Below, piece after piece: positions 51,048 to 59,900 of a stretch of DNA of 64,000 bases. The stretch comes from Luteimonas saliphila (GTDB lineage: Bacteria > Pseudomonadota > Gammaproteobacteria > Xanthomonadales > Xanthomonadaceae), in the NCBI RefSeq assembly GCF_016774335.1, contig NZ_JAETWA010000046.1, forward strand, positions 186,001-250,000. Direction: 5' to 3'. The position numbers were made by a program, and so were the translations under genes. Numbering within the stretch: the stretch's first letter is position 1; each line of letters begins with the position of its first letter. The notes beneath the pieces are model-generated. The model was not told the origin of the DNA. It made no database searches and saw nothing but the letters and a program-made list of their open reading frames with translations.

Positions 51048-52298
51048 ATGATCCGATCCCTCTTCTTCGCCCTGGCCTGTACGGCGCCGGTCCTGACCGC
51101 GGCTGCCCGGCAGGCCCCTGCACCTGCGGCGCCCGCACCCGCACCGGCGGCCGCTGCCGCGCCGGATCCGGCCTACGACACCTGCGTCATCAACCGTCTG
51201 CGCCCGCAGGCGATCGCGCGCGGGATCCCGGGGGAGGCTTTCGACCGCTACATGGCCGGCGTCACGCCCGACCGCAGCGTGCTCGACCTGCTCGACGCGC
51301 AACCCGAGTTCACCACGCCGATCTGGGACTACCTGGCCGGCCTGGTCGACGATCAGCGCGTGGTCGACGGACGCGCGATGCTCGACACGCACCGCGACCT
51401 GCTTGCGACGGTCTCGGCGCGCTACGGCGTCGATCCGGAGACCATCGTCGCGGTGTGGGGCGTGGAGAGCGATTACGGCCGCGTCTCGGGCAAGCGCCCG
51501 CTGCTGCAGTCGCTGTCGGTGCTGTCGTGCTTCGGCCGGCGCCAGGCGTTCTTCCGCGATGAATTCCTGGCCACGCTGAAACTGCTGCACGATGGCGACC
51601 TGCGCGATCCGGCGATCACCGGTTCCTGGGCCGGCGCCTTCGGGCATACGCAATTCATGCCCACGACCTATGCGCGCATCGCCGTCGACGGCGACGGCGA
51701 CGGCCGGCGCGACCTGGTCACCAGCATCCCCGACGCGCTGGCCTCGACCGCGAACTACCTCAAGCGCAGCGGCTGGCAGACCGGGCGCCCCTGGGGCTTC
51801 GAGGTGAAGCTGCCCGCGAACTTCGACGTGGCGCTCGCAGGCCGCACCAGCCGCCGGCCGCTCTCGGACTGGGTGACGCGCGGCGTGACCCGCGTCGACG
51901 GCGCTGCGATCGCGCCGTCGGACACGCGCAGCGCGATCCTGCTGCCGGCCGGGCGCAGCGGACCGGCGTTCCTGGTGTTCCGCAACTACGACGCGATCTA
52001 TTCCTACAACGCCGCCGAGAGCTACGCGCTGGCGATCGCCACGCTCGCCGACCGCCTGCGTGGCGGCAGCGGGCTCGCGACGCCGTGGCCCACCGACGAT
52101 CCCGGCCTGTCGCGCGCACAGCGGCGCGAACTGCAGACGCTGCTGCTCGCCCGCGGCCACGCCATCGGCGAGGCCGACGGCATGATCGGCAGCAACACCC
52201 GTCGTGCGATCGTGGTCGAACAGCAGCGCCTGGGCCTAGCACCTGCCGACGGCCGCGCCGGCACGAAGATCCTCGAGGCCCTGCGCGCGGCGCAGTAA
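51048..52298 (+). CDS. MltB-type lytic murein transglycosylase with PG-binding domain
   Basis: A 416-residue exported protein. After a signal peptide and an Ala/Pro-rich linker, the MltB (SLT_2) domain spans about 45-340; the catalytic Glu is Glu140 in VWGVESDYG, with QSLSVLSCFGRRQAFF and GSWAGAFGHTQFMPTTYARIAVDG in pieces as further signatures. The C-terminal 60 residues are a peptidoglycan-binding_1 domain (SRAQRRELQTLLLARGHAIGEADGMIGSNTRRAI in part). Cleaves murein to give anhydromuropeptides. The ATG at 51048 has GGGAG upstream. No lipobox, so probably soluble in the periplasm. Confidence 0.92.
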   Translation: MIRSLFFALACTAPVLTAAARQAPAPAAPAPAPAAAAAPDPAYDTCVINRLRPQAIARGIPGEAFDRYMAGVTPDRSVLDLLDAQPEFTTPIWDYLAGLVDDQRVVDGRAMLDTHRDLLATVSARYGVDPETIVAVWGVESDYGRVSGKRPLLQSLSVLSCFGRRQAFFRDEFLATLKLLHDGDLRDPAITGSWAGAFGHTQFMPTTYARIAVDGDGDGRRDLVTSIPDALASTANYLKRSGWQTGRPWGFEVKLPANFDVALAGRTSRRPLSDWVTRGVTRVDGAAIAPSDTRSAILLPAGRSGPAFLVFRNYDAIYSYNAAESYALAIATLADRLRGGSGLATPWPTDDPGLSRAQRRELQTLLLARGHAIGEADGMIGSNTRRAIVVEQQRLGLAPADGRAGTKILEALRAAQ

Positions 52299-52521
52299 TC
52301 GCCGCCGCGGCGGGACGCCGGCGCAGGCTTCCGCGACGTGCGCCCCGCAACCGCTCGCGATGGTGGCACCGCCAACGCGTGGCGGCATCCCCGCGAATGG
52401 GAGCGGTCGTCTGCACCATGCGCGGGGTCGCCGCCCCGTCGCCGCTGGGGTTTTCCCCAGCTGGAAGCGCCGGCCCACCTGCCTATGCTCGATGCAACGC
52501 ATTCAGCCTGGGGTGTTCGCC

Positions 52522-53295
52522 ATGAGCGATGGCAGCGACGGTGCCGGCGGCGTCGGCAACGACGGCGGCAACAGCGGCGACCATGGCGTCGGCGCGACCG
52601 ACAGCGCCAGCGGTCTCGGCGAGGCGATGGCCGACGCCGTCAGCGGACTTGCCGACGCGGTCAGCCAGGCGCTGGGACTCGATGCCGACGCGCTCGGCAA
52701 TGCCCTGTCGGGCCTGGCCGATGCGCTCGGGCTGGAGACCCAGGACCTGCAGGACATCGTCGGCGCGGCGCTGCTCGGCGCCATCACCGGCGGACTGCCG
52801 GGCGCGGTGCTCGGCGTGGTCAACGGCCTGGTCGGCGGCAGCCTGAGCGACGCCGCGCGCGACGCGGTGGCCGCGAACGTGCCCGAGGCGATGCAGCCGT
52901 TCGCCAATCTCGCCATCGACGCCTTCGCCAGTCGCGTGCCCGGCGCCAATACTTCGCTGGAAAGCGCGCTGGCGAGCTTCGCCAGCGGCGCACTGACCAA
53001 CGGACGCGCGCCGGAGATCGGCGACATCGGCGCGGTCGCGCGCTCGCTGGCCGACGTGCGCTCGCTGGCGACCGGTGCGCTGTCCGGCCTCGACCTGTCC
53101 AGTGCGGACGCGGCTGCGACCAGTATCGAGCGCGCGCTCGATACCCATTTCGCCGAAGCGCGCAGTATCGCCACCGGCGTGGCCGAGAGTTTCGCGCGCA
53201 GCGGGACCGCCCATGCCGATGGCGGCCATGGCCCGCTCGGCGATGGCGTCGAGGCGCTGGCGGTGGACGTGGTGCGGATGCTCGCCAACCGCTGA
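52522..53295 (+). CDS. Ala/Gly-rich acidic protein of unknown function
   Basis: A 257-residue protein with a Gly/Ser/Asp-rich start (MSDGSDGAGGVGNDGGNSGD) and then a long amphipathic Ala/Leu/Asp/Gly-rich region (ADAVSGLADAVSQALGLDA). No signal peptide, cysteines or catalytic motif. It has a weak internal period of about 7-11 residues (helical heptad-like). It could be an LEA-like or bacteriocin-type protein, or a coiled scaffold. No gene partner is obvious. Coding is supported by codon usage; function unknown. Confidence 0.55.
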   Translation: MSDGSDGAGGVGNDGGNSGDHGVGATDSASGLGEAMADAVSGLADAVSQALGLDADALGNALSGLADALGLETQDLQDIVGAALLGAITGGLPGAVLGVVNGLVGGSLSDAARDAVAANVPEAMQPFANLAIDAFASRVPGANTSLESALASFASGALTNGRAPEIGDIGAVARSLADVRSLATGALSGLDLSSADAAATSIERALDTHFAEARSIATGVAESFARSGTAHADGGHGPLGDGVEALAVDVVRMLANR

Positions 53296-53601
53296 CGGCG
53301 GTCGCCGGTGTTGGCGGGTATCGTCGCCGGCGTGGCTCGCCGGTGGCAGGCGACCCGCCCCGGGAACAGCGTTCGGCATTGCCGTCGGGCCCAGGCATGG
53401 CTGGCCCTGCGTATGCGGACGCTGCTCGCGGGAGGGCTTTCGCAAGAAGGTCTGCTGGCGATGCGGCCGGCACGTCCGCATCCATGTACGGACATCCACG
53501 TGCGAAACGCGGGCCCGCGGGATCGGTGACTCGCCGCGTGGCCCCGGCATGGCCACGGGATTCGCGGATAATGCGCGATCCCACCTCTCCTGGCGCCCCG
53601 C
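53296..53601. other. Spacer of 306 bp without a recognised feature
   Basis: Between the Ala/Gly-rich gene and the MFS transporter. Short frames exist on both strands but none has a ribosome site or domain. It should hold the MFS promoter; no clear -35/-10 pair was recognised. Confidence 0.35.
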
Positions 53602-54852
53602 GTGAGCGAACCGACGGCTTCCCGGCGCAAGGCCGCGCTGGTCTTCATCTTCCTGGTCGTGCTGATCGACGTGCTGGCGTTCGGGCTGATCATCCCGGTA
53701 CTGCCGCACCTGGTGGACGAATTCACCGGAAGCAAGGCGCAGGCGGCTTTGTGGATCGGCGTGTTCGGCACGGTGTTCGCGGCAGTCCAGTTCATCTGCT
53801 CGCCGATCCAGGGCGCGCTCTCCGACCGCTACGGCCGGCGCCCGGTGATCCTGCTCTCGTGCCTGGGCCTGGGCGTGGACTTCGTGATCATGGCGCTGGC
53901 GCCGACGCTGTGGTGGCTGCTGGTGGCGCGCGTGTTCTCGGGCATGTTCTCCGCGAGTTTCACCACCGCCAACGCCTACGTGGCCGACATCATCGCGCCG
54001 GAGCGGCGCGCGAAAAGCTACGGCATGATCGGCGCCGCGTTCGGCGTCGGCTTCACCATCGGTCCCGTGCTCGGCGGCTGGCTCGGCGAGATCGACCTGC
54101 GGCTGCCGTTCTGGTTCGCCGCGGGGCTGGCGCTGCTCAACTTCTGCTACGGCCTGTTCGTGCTGCCCGAGTCGCTGCCGCGCGAGTCGCGCGCGACGCG
54201 CTTCGACTGGGCCGCGACGCGCCCGCACGCGGCGATCGTGCTGATCGCGCGCTATCCGTCGATCGTCGGCCTGGCCGCGGTGGTGTTCATCGCCAACCTC
54301 GCGCACTACGTGTACCCGAGCGTATTCGTGCTGTTCGCCGACGTGCGCTACGGCTGGGGCCCGTGGCAGGTGGGCTGGGTGCTGTTCCTGGTGGGCGTGT
54401 GCAGCGTGATCGTCAACGTCGCGGTGGTCGGGCGCGCGGTCAAGGCGTTCGGCGAGCGTCGCGCGCTGATCCTGGGCCTGGCCTGCGGCGTGGCCGGGTT
54501 CGTGGTCTACGCGTTCGCGCCGAAGGGCTGGATCTTCCTGCTCGGCCTGCCGGTCAGCGCGCTGTGGGCGATCGCCGCACCGGCCAGCCAGGCGCTGATC
54601 ACGCGCCAGGTCGACAAGGACATGCAGGGCCGCATCCAGGGCGCGTTGATGAGCCTGGTGTCGGTGGCGGGGATCATCGCGCCGATCTCGTTCGCCAGCG
54701 TGTTCGGCCTGTTCATCGGCGAAGGCGCGCCGGTCGAATTCCCAGGCGCGCCGTGGATGCTGGCGGCGGTGCTGCTTGCGACCGCGGCATGGATCGCGTG
54801 GTGCTACGCCCCGCGGTTGCCGCGCCAGGAGGCGCTGGCAGAACCGGGCTGA
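53602..54852 (+). CDS. MFS transporter, TetA/DHA1-like
   Basis: A 416-residue, 12-helix major-facilitator protein. Motif A is GALSDRYGRRPVI (between helices 2 and 3); TM1 carries FLVVLIDVLAFGLIIPVLP in pieces, and the antiporter motif C region GAAFGVGFTIGPVLGGWLG is present. This matches the TetA/Bmr DHA1 drug:proton antiporters (TCR/Tet family). The substrate is unknown; tetracycline-like export is possible but not shown. The start is GTG at 53602 with only a weak ribosome site. Ends in a 10-bp repeat zone. Confidence 0.93.
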   Translation: MSEPTASRRKAALVFIFLVVLIDVLAFGLIIPVLPHLVDEFTGSKAQAALWIGVFGTVFAAVQFICSPIQGALSDRYGRRPVILLSCLGLGVDFVIMALAPTLWWLLVARVFSGMFSASFTTANAYVADIIAPERRAKSYGMIGAAFGVGFTIGPVLGGWLGEIDLRLPFWFAAGLALLNFCYGLFVLPESLPRESRATRFDWAATRPHAAIVLIARYPSIVGLAAVVFIANLAHYVYPSVFVLFADVRYGWGPWQVGWVLFLVGVCSVIVNVAVVGRAVKAFGERRALILGLACGVAGFVVYAFAPKGWIFLLGLPVSALWAIAAPASQALITRQVDKDMQGRIQGALMSLVSVAGIIAPISFASVFGLFIGEGAPVEFPGAPWMLAAVLLATAAWIAWCYAPRLPRQEALAEPG

Positions 54853-54890
54853 ACGCTCGCCGAGCCGCGTCGCCGGCGCGCCTGTCGCGG

Positions 54891-54929
54891 CGTGCGACGG
54901 AGTGCGACGGAGTGCGACGGAGTGCGAGG
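54891..54929. repeat. Four 10-bp tandem repeats GTGCGACGGA
   Basis: CGTGCGACGG, AGTGCGACGG, AGTGCGACGG and a partial AGTGCGAGGA lie between the MFS gene and the small lipoprotein, within about 35 bp of its ribosome site. Tandem unit number could vary between strains; role unknown. Confidence 0.8.
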
Positions 54930-54961
54930 ATCGCGGATCCATCGACCGGAGGAGGACAGGG

Positions 54962-55195
54962 ATGCGAATGACGACGGGAGCGGCGCTGGCCGCGCTGCTG
55001 CTTGCGGGCTGCGGCAGCTACGAATACCGGGACACCAACGCGGCGGTCGATCGCGATCCTGCCTGTGCGGGTCGCGCCGATCGCCCCGGCGAGCCGGTCT
55101 CGCCTGCCTGCGAGCGCAAGACCGAGGCGAAGTGGAGCAGCGAACGCAAGCAAGCCGCGCCGATCGATTTCAGCGGCAAGCCCAGGGACGACTGA
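54962..55195 (+). CDS. Small lipoprotein of unknown function
   Basis: A 77-residue lipoprotein MRMTTGAALAALLLAGCGS with lipobox LLAGC (Cys17). The mature chain is short, polar and has two more cysteines (ACAGR, PACERK). The ATG has a strong GGAGGAGG ribosome site. It converges on the I78 inhibitor gene, with which it shares a 10-bp GC hairpin. No family recognised. Confidence 0.75.
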   Translation: MRMTTGAALAALLLAGCGSYEYRDTNAAVDRDPACAGRADRPGEPVSPACERKTEAKWSSERKQAAPIDFSGKPRDD

Positions 55196-55203
55196 GCGCA
55201 GGA

Positions 55204-55234
55204 CGCCCCGCGCGCCCGGAGAGTGCGCGGGGCG
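55204..55234. terminator. Bidirectional GC hairpin between convergent lipoprotein genes
   Basis: A perfect 10-bp stem CGCCCCGCGC (55204-55213) / GCGCGGGGCG (55225-55234) with an 11-base loop sits between the two converging stops at 55195 and 55241. No T-run on either strand. Position suggests a shared transcription end. Confidence 0.65.
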
Positions 55235-55240
55235 GTGACC

Positions 55241-55657
55241 TCAGCCGCAGCTGATCCGCTGGATCACGCCGGCATCGTCGGTGTCGATGTTCAGGCGATC
55301 CTCGCGGAAGTCCATCGTCGCCGCGTCGCCGGGCTTGAGCACCCGCACGCTGGCCGAGCCGCTGTCGGCGGTGGCCCGGGCGACCAGCGCCTCGGTGGCC
55401 TCCTGGCCGACCAGACCCTGCACCGCGTCGGCGTTGCAGATGCGCGGCATGTCGTCGTCGTCCCCGAGCAGAGGCGGCGTCGCCTCGGCGGTGGCGGATG
55501 GGCGGGTGTCGACCGGCGTGGCGGCCGGATCGACGACGGCCGGCGCCGCCGGTTCCTGGGAGCCGGGCGTGCAGCCGCCGAGCAACAGCGCCAGCGACAG
55601 CGACAGCGACAGCACCGCGGCTGGGACGGGCCGGGTTCGACGCGGGAATTGGATCAT
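55241..55657 (-). CDS. I78-family peptidase inhibitor lipoprotein
   Basis: A 138-residue lipoprotein with lipobox LLGGC (Cys28) and an Ala/Pro/Thr-rich linker. The C-terminal domain (about 70-138) has CNADAVQGLVGQ, SVRVLKPGDAATMDFREDRLNI in pieces and the closing CG, the I78 family hallmarks. I78 proteins inhibit serine proteases, probably to protect the cell from its own or foreign exo-proteases in the periplasm. The ATG has AAGGAGG upstream. Confidence 0.92.
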   Translation of the reverse strand: MIQFPRRTRPVPAAVLSLSLSLALLLGGCTPGSQEPAAPAVVDPAATPVDTRPSATAEATPPLLGDDDDMPRICNADAVQGLVGQEATEALVARATADSGSASVRVLKPGDAATMDFREDRLNIDTDDAGVIQRISCG

Positions 55658-55763
55658 GGCGGGCCTCCTTGGCTCGACAGATTCAGGTTTGGGGGAGGCG
55701 CCACCATAGCGCGCGCTTCCTGAAGACTTGCGGGCCGCGGACCACGCCCGGGTTCGGATCCGT

Positions 55764-56648
55764 TCAGCCCACCGCGCCGCGCTTCGCCACCGGCAGCGCG
55801 CGGCGGACCATCGCGTTGAAGCCGGTCGCGAGCAGGCCGAAGCCGGCTTCGGTGGGATGGATCTCGTCGTACCAGAACGCGTGATCGTCGAGCGAGCCGA
55901 TGCCGGAGAAATCGGCATGGGTGAACAGGGCCGGCCAGGCCGCGCGCGTGGGTACGAGCACCTGGTCGCGGAAGCCGTCCACCAGCAGGCGCCAGGCGAA
56001 GCGTTCGGCCTCGGCCTTGTTTCCCAGGACCGGCTGCATCACCGGCCACAGCCACGGCCCCACCGTGCCCATCACCATCGCCGCCAGGCCGAGGTTGCCG
56101 ACCGTCAGCGCGCCCTCCTTGCCGATCGCGTGTCGCGACAGCGGCGCGTAGCCATGGCCGACCACGCGGAAATCGCCGCCGACCGTGGCCATCGCCGCGA
56201 GCAGCGTGTCGTAGCGCGCGCGCAGCCGTTCGAACGTGCCGTGCGCGACCACCGCGTCGAACGCGGCGTCGGCGTCCATCCGCCCGCGGCCTGCGAACAC
56301 CCGTGCCAGCCGATCGCCGAGGCAGTCGTTGCCACCGACGCTCAGGCACAACAGATCGAACCCGCGCGAGGCGAAGCGCTCGGCGTTGTTGCGGCAGGCC
56401 GCGGGCGTGAGCATCTGCGCGGCAGTGAGGCCGGGCCCGCCGAGCCGGATCGACATGCCGTCGATGCGCGCGAAGCTGTTCCAGCACAGGTTCCGGTATA
56501 GCGGCGTGCTGAACCAGGAATCGCCCCAGTAGGCGATCAGCGGGCGACGTTCGAGGTAGGCGCGCCACTCCCGCCGCTGGCGTGAACCCGGTGTGCCGCT
56601 GGCGGCCCGGAGCTGGGTCCAGTTGTCGTAGATGCGCTTGAGTGTCAT
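55764..56648 (-). CDS. SGNH-family hydrolase, no signal peptide
   Basis: A 294-residue protein with SGNH blocks: block I WGDSW (Ser44), block III GGND (105-108), and block V DEIHP (Asp261, His264). The catalytic triad is therefore complete. It is not exported by Sec (no signal); the family includes esterases and lipases acting on acyl or acetyl groups. It is divergent from a giant membrane patatin, with 266 bp between the starts, which suggests co-regulation in lipid metabolism or a contact-dependent effector role. The specific substrate is unknown. Confidence 0.83.
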   Translation of the reverse strand: MTLKRIYDNWTQLRAASGTPGSRQRREWRAYLERRPLIAYWGDSWFSTPLYRNLCWNSFARIDGMSIRLGGPGLTAAQMLTPAACRNNAERFASRGFDLLCLSVGGNDCLGDRLARVFAGRGRMDADAAFDAVVAHGTFERLRARYDTLLAAMATVGGDFRVVGHGYAPLSRHAIGKEGALTVGNLGLAAMVMGTVGPWLWPVMQPVLGNKAEAERFAWRLLVDGFRDQVLVPTRAAWPALFTHADFSGIGSLDDHAFWYDEIHPTEAGFGLLATGFNAMVRRALPVAKRGAVG

Positions 56649-56914
56649 GCCGCCGCCTCCTGCCGCGAGTCTGGTCCGCCGCGCCGGGGGACACCAGCCC
56701 CCGGCGGCGCACGCACCGAGGAGGGGCGGGATCGTCCGCTTGCGCCCGGCGACCGGTCCGGGACCCGTCATCGGCGATGGCGCGAAAGCGCGCGGTACGC
56801 AGGCAGGACAACGGGGCCCGGGGGCGGCGACGGCCACGGCCGCGGGATGTGCCCACGCGCGTTTGCACTACAGTGGCGCCCGGGGGGGATCTGCCAACGC
56901 ACACGGAGGATGCG

Positions 56915-59900
56915 GTGCGACTGCAGAACATGTTGCCGCCGGCCCTGAAGGCCCGCTGGGGCGGCGCCGGCGCACCGGCCCCCGACGCCGGTTCGGTCAA
57001 GGCTGCCGAACTGCGCACGATCCTTGGCGGGGGCCTGCGCGGCGATCCGGTCGAGGTCGAGGCTTGGGGCCTGGCGCTGTCGGGCGGTGGGATCCGCAGC
57101 GCGACCTTCGGCTTGGGCGTGCTGCAGGCGCTGGCGCGCAACGGCCTGCTCAAGTGCTTCCATTACCAGTCGACGGTGTCCGGCGGCGGCTACATCGGGG
57201 CATTCCTGCAGGCCCTGATCCGACGCCACGGCTTCGAACGCGCATTCCGCACGCTGGCGCCGCGCGGCGACCACGACCGCCCCGAGGAGGGTTCCCCCGG
57301 CACCCGGCCGATCCGCCACCTGCGCGAGTACAGCAACTACCTGAGCCCCCGGAAGTCGCCGTTCTCCGGCGACACCCTGGGCATGGTCGGCACTTACGCG
57401 CGCAACGTGCTGCTGGTGCAGGTGCAGCTGTGCGCGCTGATCCTGGCGCTGTGCCTGCTGCCGCTGCTGCTGTACGCGGGCGCGGACGAGGTGACGCGGC
57501 GCAATCCCACCCTGCTGCTGTCGCTCGCCGGGTTGACCGGGATGCTGGCGATCGTGCTGCTCGCCTACGTGAGTACCTATGCCAACCGTCGCACGCAGCC
57601 GGCGGCAGGCGAGATGCCGCCGCCGCCGCGGCGCGTGGTGCTGGCGGCCCTGGCGACGATCGTCGCGCTGGCGGTCGCGTCGATGCTGGGCGCGCTCGGC
57701 CTGGCGCGCTTCGAGCGCCTGCCGGGCCTGTTCGCGAGCGCGCTGGGCTGGCTGCCGCGGGCATGGACCGAAGGCTTCGAACTGGGCATCGTCACCGCGG
57801 CGTTGTACCTGCTGGTGTGGCACGCCTGGCTGCTGCTCGACCCGTGGTACTCGCGCCTGGTGGCGACCGGCGACGCGCCGCCGCCGGCGCTGCAGCGCCA
57901 CCCCTGGCGCTTCGTGCTGGCGACGGTGGGCGCGGCGGCGTTCGCGGGGGTGGCGATCATGCTGCTGCGCGGGTGGCTGTCGGGCTGGCAGGCGGTGGGC
58001 AGCCTCTGGCACATCCTGGCCTTCGGCCCGCCGCTGGTGGTGGCCGTGGTGGTGCTGACCGCGATCGTGCACCTGGGCCTCGCCGGACCGGCGATGAGCG
58101 ACCTGCAGCGCGAGATCTGGGCGCGCGTGGGCGGCAAGACCTGCGCCCTGGTGGCGCTGGGCATGACGCTTACGCTGGGGCTGACGATCTACGGCCCGTG
58201 GCTGATGCGCTACGGAGCCGGGCAGGGCGCGCAGGCCTTGTCGGGCGCGGGCTGGGCCGGCGTGCTGGCGTGGGTGTCGACCACCGGCATCGGCCTGCTG
58301 GTCGCGCACGGCAAGCGCGATGGCAGCGAGCGCAGCAAGCGTTCGCGCCTGCTCGACCTGGTGGCACGGACCGCGCCGTGGGTGTTCCTGCTCGGCCTGC
58401 TGATCGCGCTCAGCCTGGCCGGCCATGTATTGCTGCAGGCGGCCGGGCCCGCGCTGGAGCGGTTCGCCGGGGGCGCGGCACCGACGCCTGCGACGTTCGA
58501 GAGCGAACGGCTCGCCGACTACCTCGTGCGGCTGCATGGCGCGGTCACCTCGTATCCGCGCGCGCTGCTGCTGCTGATCCTCGGCGCGCTGGCGCTGTGG
58601 CTGCTGTTCGGCTGGGCGGTGAACGTCAACGAGTTCAGCCTCAACGCCTTCTATCGCAACCGGCTGGTGCGTTGCTACCTCGGTGCCAGCAACGACCACC
58701 GCAACCCCGAGCCCACCACCAACTTCGACGTGCAGGACGACCTGGTGCTGGCCGACCTGGTGGAAGTCGTGCGCCACGACGGCACGCGGCCGCTGTACCC
58801 GCTGGTCGGCACCGCGCTGAACATGGTCGCGGCCAAGCAGCTCGACTGGCAGGACCGCAAGGCCGCCTCGTTCTGCCTCACGCCGGGCTGGTGCGGTTAC
58901 CTGCCGCCGGATTCGCGCGCAGGCGACGCGCCGATCGGCGACCGCGCGGCGGCGACCGCCGGCACCGCATCCGCGGCACCGGGTGGCGCGCATGTCGACT
59001 CGCTGGCGGCCTCGCTCACCCTGGGCAGCGCGATCGCGATCTCGGGCGCGGCGGTCAACCCGAACATGGGCTACCACAGCTCGCCCGCGGTGACCTTCCT
59101 GCTCACCCTGTTCGACGCGCGCCTGGGCTGGTGGCTGCCGAATCCACGCCATCCCGAGCATCCACGCGCCGACAGCTCGCCGTTCTTCGGCCGCTGGCTG
59201 CTGGCCGAGATGCTCGGGCGCACGCATGCCGGCGGCAAGTTCGTGCACCTGTCCGACGGCGGCCATTTCGAGAACCTCGGCCTGTACGAGCTGGTGCGGC
59301 GCCGCTGCCGCTTCATCCTCTGCGTCGACGCCGCCGCCGACGCCGACCGCGCGTTCGCCGACCTCGGCAATGCCGTGCACAAGTGCCGGGTCGATTTCGG
59401 CGCCGACATCGACATCGACGTCGCCGCGCTGGCGGCACGCGACGGCGCCCTGGCCGAGCGCAGCTGCGCGGTGGGCCGGATTACCTACGCCGACGGCAGC
59501 GTCGGCACCCTGCTGTACCTCAAGCCCACCCTGACCGGGGAGGAGCCGGCCGACATCGCCCACTACGCGCGCAGCCACCACTGTTTCCCGCACGAGCCGA
59601 CGTCCGACCAGTTCTTCGACGAGGCGCAGTTCGAAAGCTACCGACGGCTCGGCGAGGACATCGCCCAGCGCGCGCTCGATCCGGCACTGGAACGCATCGA
59701 CGCCGCGCCCGGCTCGCCGGGACACGACCAGCTCGGGCTGTACGACTCCGCGCTCAAGGACAAGCTGCTGATCGCACTGCGCCAGCGCTGGGTGGCGCCG
59801 CTGCCGGGCGTGGCCGACCGCTTCGCCCTGCACGGCAAGGCGCTGACGCGGCTGTTCGGCAAGCTGCGTGACACGCCCGCGCTGGCGGTGCTCGACGCGC

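Noticed and set aside
53602-54852. Naming the MFS gene tetA
   Set aside because: Motif A and overall topology fit the DHA1 family, but substrate and specific orthology cannot be established from the sequence alone.
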